This document shows positions 17,808 to 26,254 of a DNA stretch of 60,147 bases, piece by piece. The position numbers and the translations under genes were made by a program. Under the pieces are notes generated by a model that was not told the origin of the DNA, made no database searches, and saw only the letters and a program-made list of their open reading frames with translations. The stretch is taken from assembly GCA_037441725.1 (NCBI GenBank), contig JBBIRT010000001.1:1-60147 (forward strand), read 5' to 3'. Position 1 is the first letter of the stretch; every line of letters begins with the position of its first letter. This DNA is from JBBIRT01 sp037441725 (GTDB lineage Bacteria > Desulfobacterota > BSN033 > UBA1163).

Positions 17808-18860
17808 CTATTTCACCATCGAGAGGATCTCCTCTGCAATGTTTTCCAGGGGGAGGACTTTATCAATCACGTTCATTTCAATGGCTGCTTTTGGCATTCC
17901 GTAGACCACACAACTTTTTTCATTCTGGGCGATGGTTTTGCCATGGGCCTGTTTGATGGCCTTCATTCCAAAAGCCCCATCGCTCCCCATCCCCGTGAGG
18001 ATGACTGCCACACTGCCCTCTCCAAAAGTCTTGGCCACGGACTCCAGTAAGACATCTCCTGAGGGGCGATGTCCCCTATAGGGAGGCTCATTCGAGAGAC
18101 GTATTCTTTTTCCATTCTCTACCCTCATTTGAAAATTATCGGGGGCGAGGTAGGCCACCCCAGGCTGGATGGACTCTTCGTCCTCACCAATTTTTACCTT
18201 GATCTTACATTCCTTTGAAAGCCAATCCACCAGCCCAGGAAGAAACCCACTGGTGATGTGCTGGACAATCACAATGCCACAAGGGAAATCTTCAGGAAAT
18301 TTTTTAAGGATCTCCAAGAGGGCCTGTGGACCTCCGGTAGAGGCAACGAGGGTGACGATCTTATCTGAAATCTCCTTTTTAGGAGATTTCAGATCTATGA
18401 TGGATCTTTCTCGTTTTGATTTGCCCAAGGGTCGATCCATGACTCGAACACTGGTGAGGAACTTGATCTTCGAGATCAAAGCCTCCCCTGATCGTTTATT
18501 TCCCACCAATTCCAATTCACTTTTATCAATCACGTCTAAGGCACCATGGGAGATCGCTTTAAAAACCCTATCCATCCCCGTCTTGAAGACAGTTGAGGCC
18601 ACAATCAAAATCGGGGTGGGGTGATAGGCCATGATCTGTTTCGTCGCCTCAAACCCGTCCATGATGGGCATATCCATATCCATGGTAATGATATCTGGCT
18701 TGAGAGGTGGAACAAGGTCAACCGCCTCTTTCCCATTATTCGCTACGGCAGCCACAAGGATCTGCGGATCGCAGTTGATGATATTGGTTAAGATTTTGCA
18801 CATCAGGGGGGAGTCATCCACCACCAACACGCTGATCATCGATTTTGAAGCTGATTCCAT
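17808..18860 (-). CDS. cheB: Chemotaxis response regulator/protein-glutamate methylesterase CheB
   Basis: Phosphorylation-activated methylesterase, about 350 residues from this start. Seen: receiver domain with VVDDSP, acceptor Asp in TMDMDMPIMDG, and the methylesterase domain with catalytic Ser in VASTGGPQALLEIL, His in VQHITSGF and Asp in LTGMGSDGAFG. I choose ATG 18860, which begins 4 bases after the cheA stop and places the receiver near the N-terminus; an in-frame start at 18914 would overlap cheA by about 50 bases. Sits between cheA and cheW, as expected for a receptor adaptation module with cheR. Confidence 0.93.
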   Translation of the reverse strand: MESASKSMISVLVVDDSPLMCKILTNIINCDPQILVAAVANNGKEAVDLVPPLKPDIITMDMDMPIMDGFEATKQIMAYHPTPILIVASTVFKTGMDRVFKAISHGALDVIDKSELELVGNKRSGEALISKIKFLTSVRVMDRPLGKSKRERSIIDLKSPKKEISDKIVTLVASTGGPQALLEILKKFPEDFPCGIVIVQHITSGFLPGLVDWLSKECKIKVKIGEDEESIQPGVAYLAPDNFQMRVENGKRIRLSNEPPYRGHRPSGDVLLESVAKTFGEGSVAVILTGMGSDGAFGMKAIKQAHGKTIAQNEKSCVVYGMPKAAIEMNVIDKVLPLENIAEEILSMVK

Positions 18861-18864
18861 CTCA

Positions 18865-21180
18865 TCACACCAATCGTTCAATGGTATCCAAGAGATTTGT
18901 CTGCTCAAACGCACTTTTCACAATGTAGGCCGATGCACCGACTTCAATCCCTCGCCTTTTATCCTCTTCCCTTTGTAAGGCTGTCACCATCACGAAGGGA
19001 ATATCTTTATATTCCTCCTTGTTTTTTAGAGTCTTGCAGAGCTCAAACCCATCCATCCTTGGCATCTCTATATCACTCACAATGAGATCATATTGAGCAG
19101 TCGTCACCCTATCCAGGGCATCTAATCCATCCACCGCTGTATCCACGAGGTATCCATGAGTTTCCAAAATGCTCTTCTCAAGTTCACGGGTGGAAAAGGC
19201 ATCTTCCACAACGAGGATCCTTTTCTCTTTAGGTTTTGGTTTTGGAGGGATTCTTTTGCCGGTCACCAGTGGACGGCTGTAGGCGCTTTGGGTAATTAAA
19301 TCAGCAATGTCCAGAACCACCACCACCTCCCCTGTGGGAAGGATCATTGCCCCACTCACATTTTTCACCTTACCCAAATGGCTTCCCAAGCTTTTAATGA
19401 ACACTTCGTCTTTTCCAACAATCTCATCGACTATGAAACCCACCTGCCGATCAAGAGAGTTTGCCATCACGACCAATTTTTCCTTTTGGGGGTTTTCTGT
19501 TTCTTCGTTCATGAGAGGAAGTCCAAGAAGCTCACTCAATTTGACTAAGGGAACAATCTGGTCACGGAACGAAAGGGCCATCCTTCCACCTGTGGTTGAG
19601 ATATCCTCCCCTCGGACCTTTACACACTCCGTAATGGTAAGCATCGGAAGGCCAAAAAGCATGTCCTGAACTTTGACCATCAGGACCTGAATAATGGCAA
19701 TGGTTAGAGGTAAGATCAACGTAAATTTAGTCCCTCTATTTTTTTGAGTTTCTAAAAGAATCTGCCCTTTAAGATTTTCGATGTCTCTTTTGACGATATC
19801 CAATCCCATTCCTCTTCCTGATACATCCGTAACAATTGGACTGGTTGAATAACCACTCATGAAGACGAGGTGTAATATCTCTTTTTCCGTCATCTCTTCG
19901 AGGTCATGGGCAGAGATGAGCTTCTTTTTAAGGGCAGTCTGTTTGATCTGGTCTAAATCGATACCCCTCCCATCATCTTCCACCGTAATCACCACCGTAT
20001 CCCCTCGATGGAAGGCGGAGAGATGAATGGTTCCTGCTCTTGGTTTTCCCTGAGCAGCTCTCTGTCCAGGTTCTTCAATGCCATGGTCAATACTATTGCG
20101 GAGGATATGGATAAGCGAGGTCTTGATCCCTTCTAAGACCTTCTTGTCTAGTTCGGTCTCCTCCCCGGAGATGATTAAGTTGACCTCCTTGCCCTGCTGG
20201 AGGGAGATGTCCCTTACCATCCGGGGAAAGCTCTCAAAAATCGTGGTCAGGGGTAGCATCTTGATCTCTTTGAGTCTTGCCTGAAGTTCGTCGATGATCG
20301 GATCCAGATGGAAGGCCTCTGCAGAAACTTGGTCATACAGTTTCAAGGTCTGCTCCCGAAGTTTTTGGAGATGGGCATCACATTGGCTAAGCCACTTGAG
20401 GGCATCTCCATTTTGGGATGGAAACTCTTTTTTGATAAGATCACCTAAATTTGAAAGCCCTTTCTGAGCTTCCTTACTAAGCTTGGAGAGCCTTTTCACT
20501 TGATTCATGATCCCGGAGATGTTCATCTTATTGATGACCACCTCTCCAGCTAAGTAGAGAAGTTTGTCCACACGACTTAATGGGACACGAATGTATTCCT
20601 CGGCCTGTATCGATTGGGGAGGGCTATGGGGGTGGGAGACCCCATCCATCCGATTGGTTATCTTCTCTTTTGGGTTCTTTTCTTCCTGATCCTTTGCTCC
20701 GTTTTCTTTTGTGGTTGTTTCGAATCCTTCTTTTTCCTTCTTTTGTCCTTTCTCCCGTTTTTTTCTTGCTCGGATTCCTTGAGCTCCAGAGAGACATTCC
20801 TCCAGTTCCCGACAGATCTCTCCTACATCGACCCCATTGACCTCTGAGTCTATTTTCTTCTCTTGAACAATCTTCTCTAAGAGGGTCCGAATGGCATCCA
20901 TCCCCTTAAAAATTTTCTCTGCTCTGAAGGAATTAAAGACAGCCCTTTTTCCAGCCACTTCTTCGAAGATATCTTCAATGCGGTGAGCAATATCTTGAAT
21001 TTCATAGAAACCAAAGACCCGAGCAGCCCCTTTCAAGGTATGGACCTCCCGATTCAAGTCGCTGACCAGATCCAGATTCTCGGGCTGTTTTTCCAGTTCG
21101 ACTAAGCCTTTCTCCAACTTGGTCAAGTGTTCTTCTGTCTCAGCCTTGAAGATGGCAATCAGGTCTTTCATGTCAGACAT
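18865..21180 (-). CDS. cheA: Hybrid chemotaxis histidine kinase CheA with C-terminal receiver
   Basis: Central kinase, 771 residues. Order: HPt domain (1-110) with phospho-accepting His47 in HTLKGAARVFG; charged linker; dimerization domain (about 200-300); HATPase (about 310-510) with N box LIHILRNSIDHGIE, G1 DDGRGID and GRGMGLD; CheW-like regulatory domain (about 515-645); receiver (about 655-771) with VVEDAFS, acceptor Asp in LIVSDIEMPRMDG and Lys in YIVKS. CheA with a fused receiver is typical of non-flagellar chemosensory systems, where it can be a phosphate sink. It overlaps the chemoreceptor gene by 8 bases. Confidence 0.95.
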   Translation of the reverse strand: MSDMKDLIAIFKAETEEHLTKLEKGLVELEKQPENLDLVSDLNREVHTLKGAARVFGFYEIQDIAHRIEDIFEEVAGKRAVFNSFRAEKIFKGMDAIRTLLEKIVQEKKIDSEVNGVDVGEICRELEECLSGAQGIRARKKREKGQKKEKEGFETTTKENGAKDQEEKNPKEKITNRMDGVSHPHSPPQSIQAEEYIRVPLSRVDKLLYLAGEVVINKMNISGIMNQVKRLSKLSKEAQKGLSNLGDLIKKEFPSQNGDALKWLSQCDAHLQKLREQTLKLYDQVSAEAFHLDPIIDELQARLKEIKMLPLTTIFESFPRMVRDISLQQGKEVNLIISGEETELDKKVLEGIKTSLIHILRNSIDHGIEEPGQRAAQGKPRAGTIHLSAFHRGDTVVITVEDDGRGIDLDQIKQTALKKKLISAHDLEEMTEKEILHLVFMSGYSTSPIVTDVSGRGMGLDIVKRDIENLKGQILLETQKNRGTKFTLILPLTIAIIQVLMVKVQDMLFGLPMLTITECVKVRGEDISTTGGRMALSFRDQIVPLVKLSELLGLPLMNEETENPQKEKLVVMANSLDRQVGFIVDEIVGKDEVFIKSLGSHLGKVKNVSGAMILPTGEVVVVLDIADLITQSAYSRPLVTGKRIPPKPKPKEKRILVVEDAFSTRELEKSILETHGYLVDTAVDGLDALDRVTTAQYDLIVSDIEMPRMDGFELCKTLKNKEEYKDIPFVMVTALQREEDKRRGIEVGASAYIVKSAFEQTNLLDTIERLV

Positions 21181-24100
21181 GCTTCAGGCTCCTCATCTTT
21201 TCCACTTCTTCTACTTCCAGATTAATGTTGACGATGGCATTTTTAAGTTCCTCGGATAGGGCATTGAGCTGGGCAATGGAGGTCACTGTTTGTCGGGTAG
21301 AAGAGACAAATTGTTTGGTGACCGAATCAATCTCCCTCATGGCCTGGACCACCTGTTCAGAGGCAAATTTCTGTTGTTGTGTAGCAATCGAGATCTCCTT
21401 TGCTGATTTGGCAGTTTCTTCGATCATCTCCAATCCCTTTTTGACCCATTTGGTGGAGCCTTCGATGCTCATGATCGTTGAGTTTGTCTCATTTTGGATT
21501 TCATTGATCAATTGACGGATCTCCTCTGTCGATTCAGAAGACCGTTCTGCCAACTTTCTTACCTCCTGGGCAACCACCGCAAACCCCCTCCCCACTTCTC
21601 CTGCCCGGGCTGCCTCAATGGCAGCGTTGAGGGCTAAAAGGTTTGTCTGATCGGCAATGTCATCGATCAATTTGGTAATGTTGCCAATGGATTGGGATTT
21701 TTCCCCTAAGGCCAGGATCTTTCTTGCAGTTTCATTTACCTTCATATTGATCTCCTGAACCCCTGTTAGGGTATCTCCTGCGAGCCTGGCCACATTTTCA
21801 GCATTTTTCGCAATATGGGTCGCTGTGGTGTTTAGCTCCTCAATGGTCGTGGTGACCTCGCTCACCCCTGAGGATTGTTGGGCTGCTCCAGTTGCTTGTT
21901 CTTCAGAGGCTGCTCGGATCTGAGCTGAAGCCGTGCTAATTTGGAGGCTTGCATTCTGAATATGTTTAATCATCTGTTTGATCTCTTCATAGAGGTGGGC
22001 GTTGATGATCCCTCCAGCAATTTGATTGCCGATTTTTTCGGCAAGCTTCACATCTGATTCTGAATAGGCATTGGGTTGAAGGGATTGGAAATGGAGGAGG
22101 CCCACCACCTGATTTTTTGAGATCAGTGGGACAACCATCATCGATCGAATCCCCATTCGATAATGATTGACAAAGTTAGGAAACCGCTCTGCCAGCTCGC
22201 CTTCACTTTGGGGATGGATGATTATCCCTTGTTGCCGGTTGAGGAGATTTTCATATAGGGGCCGGTCGAGAGGGACCACTGACCTTTCCTGCCGATCTCC
22301 CACCCTCACCCCATAGACATAGGCAATGGTAATGGAGTTTCGGTCAGGATTGAGGGTATTGACCGTAATCCGATCGAAGGAGATCAATCTTCGTGCCTCT
22401 TCTGCAAAACGGGGATAGACCTCTTCGATCTTCAATGTGGAGTTGATGATTCGACCAATCTCAGCAATCACCGCATTTTCCTTGGCCAATTGTTCCGCCC
22501 TTTCCTCGCGGTTCTTTAATAATTCCTCTGTTTGCTTGAGGTCTGTAATGTCCAAAAGCACTCCGATCACTGCAGGTTTTCCCTGATAGATCGTTCCCGA
22601 ACCAAATACCTGAACATTTCTTATTTTCTTATCCTTTGTCTGGATCTTAAATTCATAGCTGCTGAATTTCCCTCCATTTCTCATCCTTTTGGAGATACTT
22701 CCCTCCACCTTCTGCATATCTTCAGGCAGGACTGTTTCCCTGGTGCCCATTTTGTCTACCATTTCCTCTACCGTATAGCCATGAATCTCTGCAAACCGTG
22801 AATTGACATATTTAAAGACCCCATCCTGAATGAGGTAGACCCCCACAATGGAATTTTCGACCAGACCCCGGAACTTACTCTCCGATTCTCGAAGGGCTTG
22901 CTCTGCCTGCTTACGCTCGGTAATGTCTTTAAGGATAACAATGGTATTGATTTCTCCCTTCGAATCTTTGATGCTTCGGGCACTAACCTCTGCATTCCTT
23001 CTCTCTCCATCTTTCCGGATGATATTTACTTCAAAAAGATTCGATAACTTTATCCCTTTCTTTCTCTGTTCTGCTCGATCCGCTAATAACCTCTTGCTTC
23101 CCTCATCTAAATAGTCCCTTAAATCCCTTCCGATTAATTCCTCTCGGCTAAAGCCATAGATCTTAGTTAGTTGCTCATTGACATACTTAAAACGAAAATC
23201 TTTATCATTGACAGCCACCCCATCCAAGAGATTCTCAAGCACTGACCTAAATCTTTCTTCTGATTCTCGCAAGGCCTCTTCCATCCGTTTACGTTCGGTG
23301 ACGTCCTGAATGGTGGTCCGAATTCCGATGATGTGACCTTCCTTATCTTTGATTAGTTTGTCTCCAATCAGGACCTGAATGGTTGTCCCGTCCTTTCGTT
23401 TATAGGTTCGCTCCAGAGCCTTGCTCATTGATATTTTACCTGCCAATTTTGCCTTGACAGAATCCTGAGAGGTTTCATCCACAATGAATTCCCAAACATA
23501 TCGGCCTAGCATCTCTTCTTCCGTATACCCTAACATCTCTAATTCAGTCCTGTTGACCCGAGTAATCCGTCCCTCTGAGTCAAATTCATGATAACCTGCA
23601 GGGGAATTGTCATAGAGGTCTTTAAATCTCTCTTCACTCTCCCGAAGGGCCTCTTGAGATTCTTTTAATCGAGTCATCATCGATTGGAGGGCTATGCCAA
23701 AGGTATCTTGATCAGACTTTATTTCAATCTTTTGATCTAAATCACCCTCTGCAATCTTGGAGACAACCCCTGACATATCTTTCATCCAATCGATCATCTC
23801 TTGGAATGACCGAGAGAGTTGTCCAATCTCATCTTTGGTATGGGTTTCAATCTGCTGAGTCAGGTCACCTGTTTGGGTCACTTTCATAGCGGCTGTTGTA
23901 AATTTTTTGAGGGGATCAATGACCCCTCGGGTGACAAAATAGAAGGCTGTTGAGGCCAAACCAATGATGATGAAGATAAAGAGGATGATCTTATAGCTTA
24001 AAAAATTTAAAGAGGTAGAAAATTTCTTACTATCGGCCAGGACAAGGAAGGTCCAGTTAAAAGGTTTAAACCCTTGGAAATCCTGAGCCTTAGAAAAGGC

Positions 24101-24904
24101 TAGGGCCTTTTGAGTATTCTTTACCTTTATTTCCCCAGACCCCTTAACTTGATCTCTGAAGGAAAGATCGGTTGGTTCTATGGATAAGGTTTCCCATAGA
24201 GATTTACTAAGGAGAGAGGGATCTGGATGGGCAATGATCGTTTTTCCATCACTTCCAATTAATATTCCTATTTTTCCATCAAGGTTTTTAAGCCTTTTGC
24301 CAGCCACCCATTCCTGTATGGTTGCCCAATTGATGAAGAGGGTGATCATCCCCAACGGTTTTTTCTTCTCATCTCTCACCCAGGAGCTGAAACTGACTGT
24401 ATAATCCCCAATCAGAGGAGAATATCTAAAATCTCTGCAATGGATGGCTTCCTCCCGATCGATCTCTCGTAAATATTTTTGGTTAAATTCCTTCTGTTTA
24501 ATTTCTTTAGACTGTTCGAGCATTTCAGGATGACTCGAAGCAATTAATCTTCCCTCATGATTAAAGAGGGCTATTTCCTTATAAAGTTTATTCGTCTTGG
24601 TTAAATGATTTAAAAAATGGTTCACTTTTTCTAAGTTTTTATGATTGAAGGCCTCTTTGAGCAAATCCATCTCTGCCCATTGCCTCACGTCTGCAGAGGA
24701 GGTATACATGGCCTGGCCTATCCGATCGACCGTGCTCCAGGCAACCTCTTCTAAACTTGATAGGATTTCCTTTTTTAAGGCTGCCTTGCTGACACTGTAA
24801 CTATAATTAAGGGCACTCATACTGATTAATGGGAGCAAGGCTACCATGAGGAAATAGAAGATCAATTTGTTTCTTACATTTGAAAAGGGCTTTAATTTAT
24901 TCAT
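21173..24904 (-). CDS. Methyl-accepting chemotaxis protein with dCache, HAMP, three PAS and GAF domains
   Basis: Chemoreceptor, 1243 residues, about twice the usual size. Order: transmembrane helix (about 10-35), dCache-type periplasmic domain (about 40-300), second transmembrane helix (about 305-330), HAMP plus a second HAMP-like segment (to about 435), three PAS domains (about 440-555, 565-680, 690-805; each begins with ALRESEERF or a close variant), GAF (about 830-975), and the MCP signalling domain with the hairpin tip IADQTNLLALNAAIEAARAGE. No C-terminal CheR-docking pentapeptide is seen. ATG 24904 has GGGAGG upstream; it overlaps the cheW end by 8 bases. Ligand unknown; PAS/GAF suggest added cytoplasmic, perhaps redox or small-molecule, sensing. 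Confidence 0.93.
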   Translation of the reverse strand: MNKLKPFSNVRNKLIFYFLMVALLPLISMSALNYSYSVSKAALKKEILSSLEEVAWSTVDRIGQAMYTSSADVRQWAEMDLLKEAFNHKNLEKVNHFLNHLTKTNKLYKEIALFNHEGRLIASSHPEMLEQSKEIKQKEFNQKYLREIDREEAIHCRDFRYSPLIGDYTVSFSSWVRDEKKKPLGMITLFINWATIQEWVAGKRLKNLDGKIGILIGSDGKTIIAHPDPSLLSKSLWETLSIEPTDLSFRDQVKGSGEIKVKNTQKALAFSKAQDFQGFKPFNWTFLVLADSKKFSTSLNFLSYKIILFIFIIIGLASTAFYFVTRGVIDPLKKFTTAAMKVTQTGDLTQQIETHTKDEIGQLSRSFQEMIDWMKDMSGVVSKIAEGDLDQKIEIKSDQDTFGIALQSMMTRLKESQEALRESEERFKDLYDNSPAGYHEFDSEGRITRVNRTELEMLGYTEEEMLGRYVWEFIVDETSQDSVKAKLAGKISMSKALERTYKRKDGTTIQVLIGDKLIKDKEGHIIGIRTTIQDVTERKRMEEALRESEERFRSVLENLLDGVAVNDKDFRFKYVNEQLTKIYGFSREELIGRDLRDYLDEGSKRLLADRAEQRKKGIKLSNLFEVNIIRKDGERRNAEVSARSIKDSKGEINTIVILKDITERKQAEQALRESESKFRGLVENSIVGVYLIQDGVFKYVNSRFAEIHGYTVEEMVDKMGTRETVLPEDMQKVEGSISKRMRNGGKFSSYEFKIQTKDKKIRNVQVFGSGTIYQGKPAVIGVLLDITDLKQTEELLKNREERAEQLAKENAVIAEIGRIINSTLKIEEVYPRFAEEARRLISFDRITVNTLNPDRNSITIAYVYGVRVGDRQERSVVPLDRPLYENLLNRQQGIIIHPQSEGELAERFPNFVNHYRMGIRSMMVVPLISKNQVVGLLHFQSLQPNAYSESDVKLAEKIGNQIAGGIINAHLYEEIKQMIKHIQNASLQISTASAQIRAASEEQATGAAQQSSGVSEVTTTIEELNTTATHIAKNAENVARLAGDTLTGVQEINMKVNETARKILALGEKSQSIGNITKLIDDIADQTNLLALNAAIEAARAGEVGRGFAVVAQEVRKLAERSSESTEEIRQLINEIQNETNSTIMSIEGSTKWVKKGLEMIEETAKSAKEISIATQQQKFASEQVVQAMREIDSVTKQFVSSTRQTVTSIAQLNALSEELKNAIVNINLEVEEVEKMRSLKHV

Positions 24905-25448
24905 GTTCAACCTCCCGTCCCAAGACTTTTTCAACATTAATAATCGTTACTAATTTGTTCTCTACTCGGCACTGACCATTGATAAATTTGGCTCCTTCTG
25001 CAGGAATGGTGAGGAGCGCAGGTTCGATATTGGAAAGGGGGACTTCAATTGAATCCACCACTTCATCAACTAAAAGTCCTGTGGTTAAATTCCCAGATTC
25101 AATGGCAATGATTCTCGTTTTTTCGGTATGCTCTTCATGGGGGATGTTAAAAATGGTCTTTAAGTTGGTGACGGATAGGATATTCCCTCTTAAATTCATA
25201 ATGCCTGCGATATGATCTGGACTAGAGGGAAGATAAGTGATCTTACCGGTTCTCAGAACCTCCTTGACTTTTGATATCTCTACTCCAAACCACTCATGAG
25301 CTAATCGGAAGATGATGAATTGGAGACTCTCCTCCTTCTGCTCCTTTCCCTCAAAGAGATCTTCTTTATAATAGGCAATATCTTCAATCGGTTCTGTTCT
25401 CTTTTCTATTGGCCGTGAAAGGTTCTCTTTTATTCTATGATTAAGCAT
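24897..25448 (-). CDS. cheW: CheW-like coupling protein (first in operon)
   Basis: 183 residues: about 40 polar N-terminal residues, then a CheW domain (LQFIIFRLAHEWFGVEISKVKEVLRT, IAGIMNLRGNILSVTNLKTIF, GLLVDEVVDSIEVPLSNIEP). Overlaps the degenerate receiver gene upstream (8 bases) and the chemoreceptor downstream (8 bases), so all three are translationally coupled. Presumably the dedicated adaptor for this receptor; the second CheW could bind CheA in a different array position. Confidence 0.92.
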   Translation of the reverse strand: MLNHRIKENLSRPIEKRTEPIEDIAYYKEDLFEGKEQKEESLQFIIFRLAHEWFGVEISKVKEVLRTGKITYLPSSPDHIAGIMNLRGNILSVTNLKTIFNIPHEEHTEKTRIIAIESGNLTTGLLVDEVVDSIEVPLSNIEPALLTIPAEGAKFINGQCRVENKLVTIINVEKVLGREVEHE

Positions 25449-25842
25449 CTCTTTCTAAGTCTTTTTCCATTGATTTTTTCATAAACCCATTAATCTTTTC
25501 GATGAACCTTCTTCCTTCAAATGGCAGTCCGATATAGCCATCTGCCCCTGCTTCCTTAGTAATCTGGGATAGTTTATTCTCATCCTTTGCAGACATAAAT
25601 ATGACAGGGATATCTTTTGACCTTTCTCCTCCTTTTAGGATTTTACAAACTTGACTTCCGTTCATCCCGGGGAGGTTATAGTCCAATAGGATAAGCTGAT
25701 ACTGGGACTTTTTTATCTTCTCAATGCCTTCTTCACCTGTTTCAGCCGTATCAACAGAAAACCCTCCAGCCTCGAGTCTAAACTTTAGCATGGCATTTAT
25801 TGAGGGACTATCCTGAATAATTAATATCATCTTATCCATCAT
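25441..25842 (-). CDS. Stand-alone receiver (CheY-like) with degenerate active site
   Basis: 133 residues, a single response-regulator receiver. The acceptor Asp54 (LILLDYNLPGMNG) is intact, but the N-terminal acidic pair is reduced to Gln10-Asp11 (IIQDSPS) and the conserved lysine of the K-P motif is Leu106 (YIGLPF). Loss of that lysine usually abolishes the normal phosphorylation-induced switch, so this may be a pseudo-receiver or constitutively folded partner. It is the first gene of the chemosensory operon, with a run of G (25845-25850) as ribosome site. It could also bind CheA only as a decoy. Confidence 0.85.
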   Translation of the reverse strand: MMDKMILIIQDSPSINAMLKFRLEAGGFSVDTAETGEEGIEKIKKSQYQLILLDYNLPGMNGSQVCKILKGGERSKDIPVIFMSAKDENKLSQITKEAGADGYIGLPFEGRRFIEKINGFMKKSMEKDLERDA

Positions 25843-25910
25843 ATCCCCCCTTAGCTTTCCTATTAAAAGTGATCAATCGTTTTCCAATTACCTAAAATTT
25901 AAAAACAATT

Positions 25911-25926
25911 AGCAAATTCTATTCCA
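25911..25926 (-). promoter_or_regulatory. Candidate sigma-54 (-24/-12) promoter of the chemosensory operon
   Basis: Minus-strand 16-mer TGGAATAGAATTTGCT fits the spacing of the RpoN element (GG, ten bases, GC) with an intact TTGCT -12 half; the -24 half is TGGAAT where TGGCAC is consensus. It would start a transcript about 57 bases before the first gene. No activator site was recognised. Confidence 0.4.
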
Positions 25927-26153
25927 GATTCATCTTCTTGGTTGAGATTTACATCATTTATCACCATTCCATGAAGAATTATCTCCAAATTTCTCAATTA
26001 AACCTTATATTTTCAGAAAATGTTGGTTTTTCTTTAGACCTTGAGTAAAATTTAGAGGGGAAATTTAGATAGGAAGGGAGAACGATCAATAAAGGCCAAA
26101 AATGTCACTATCATTTTGAATCGTTACAATTTTTGTCTATATTTAAAATTCCT

Positions 26154-26181
26154 TTGACAAATGAATTTATTAAAATATAAT
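26154..26181 (+). promoter_or_regulatory. Consensus sigma-70 promoter of the aldehyde oxidoreductase gene
   Basis: TTGACA (26154-26159) and TATAAT (26176-26181), both perfect, with a 16-base spacer. The predicted transcript starts near 26188, leaving a leader of about 65 bases ending in GGGAGGAGGAG before the ATG. This is the strongest promoter by consensus in the window, suggesting high constitutive expression. Confidence 0.8.
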
Positions 26182-26254
26182 ACCTTAATGTAAGAACATA
26201 TTATTCTTTATTTCTTAGGTTCGATCAAAAATCTAAAGAAGGGAGGAGGAGATT

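Larger units (their letters stand above)
25843..26254. other. AT-rich divergent intergenic region between the chemosensory operon and the oxidoreductase gene
   Basis: No gene seen. It contains the candidate -24/-12 element (minus) and a consensus sigma-70 promoter (plus), both listed separately. The middle part (about 25930-26140) is AT-rich with no convincing inverted repeat. Confidence 0.6.
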
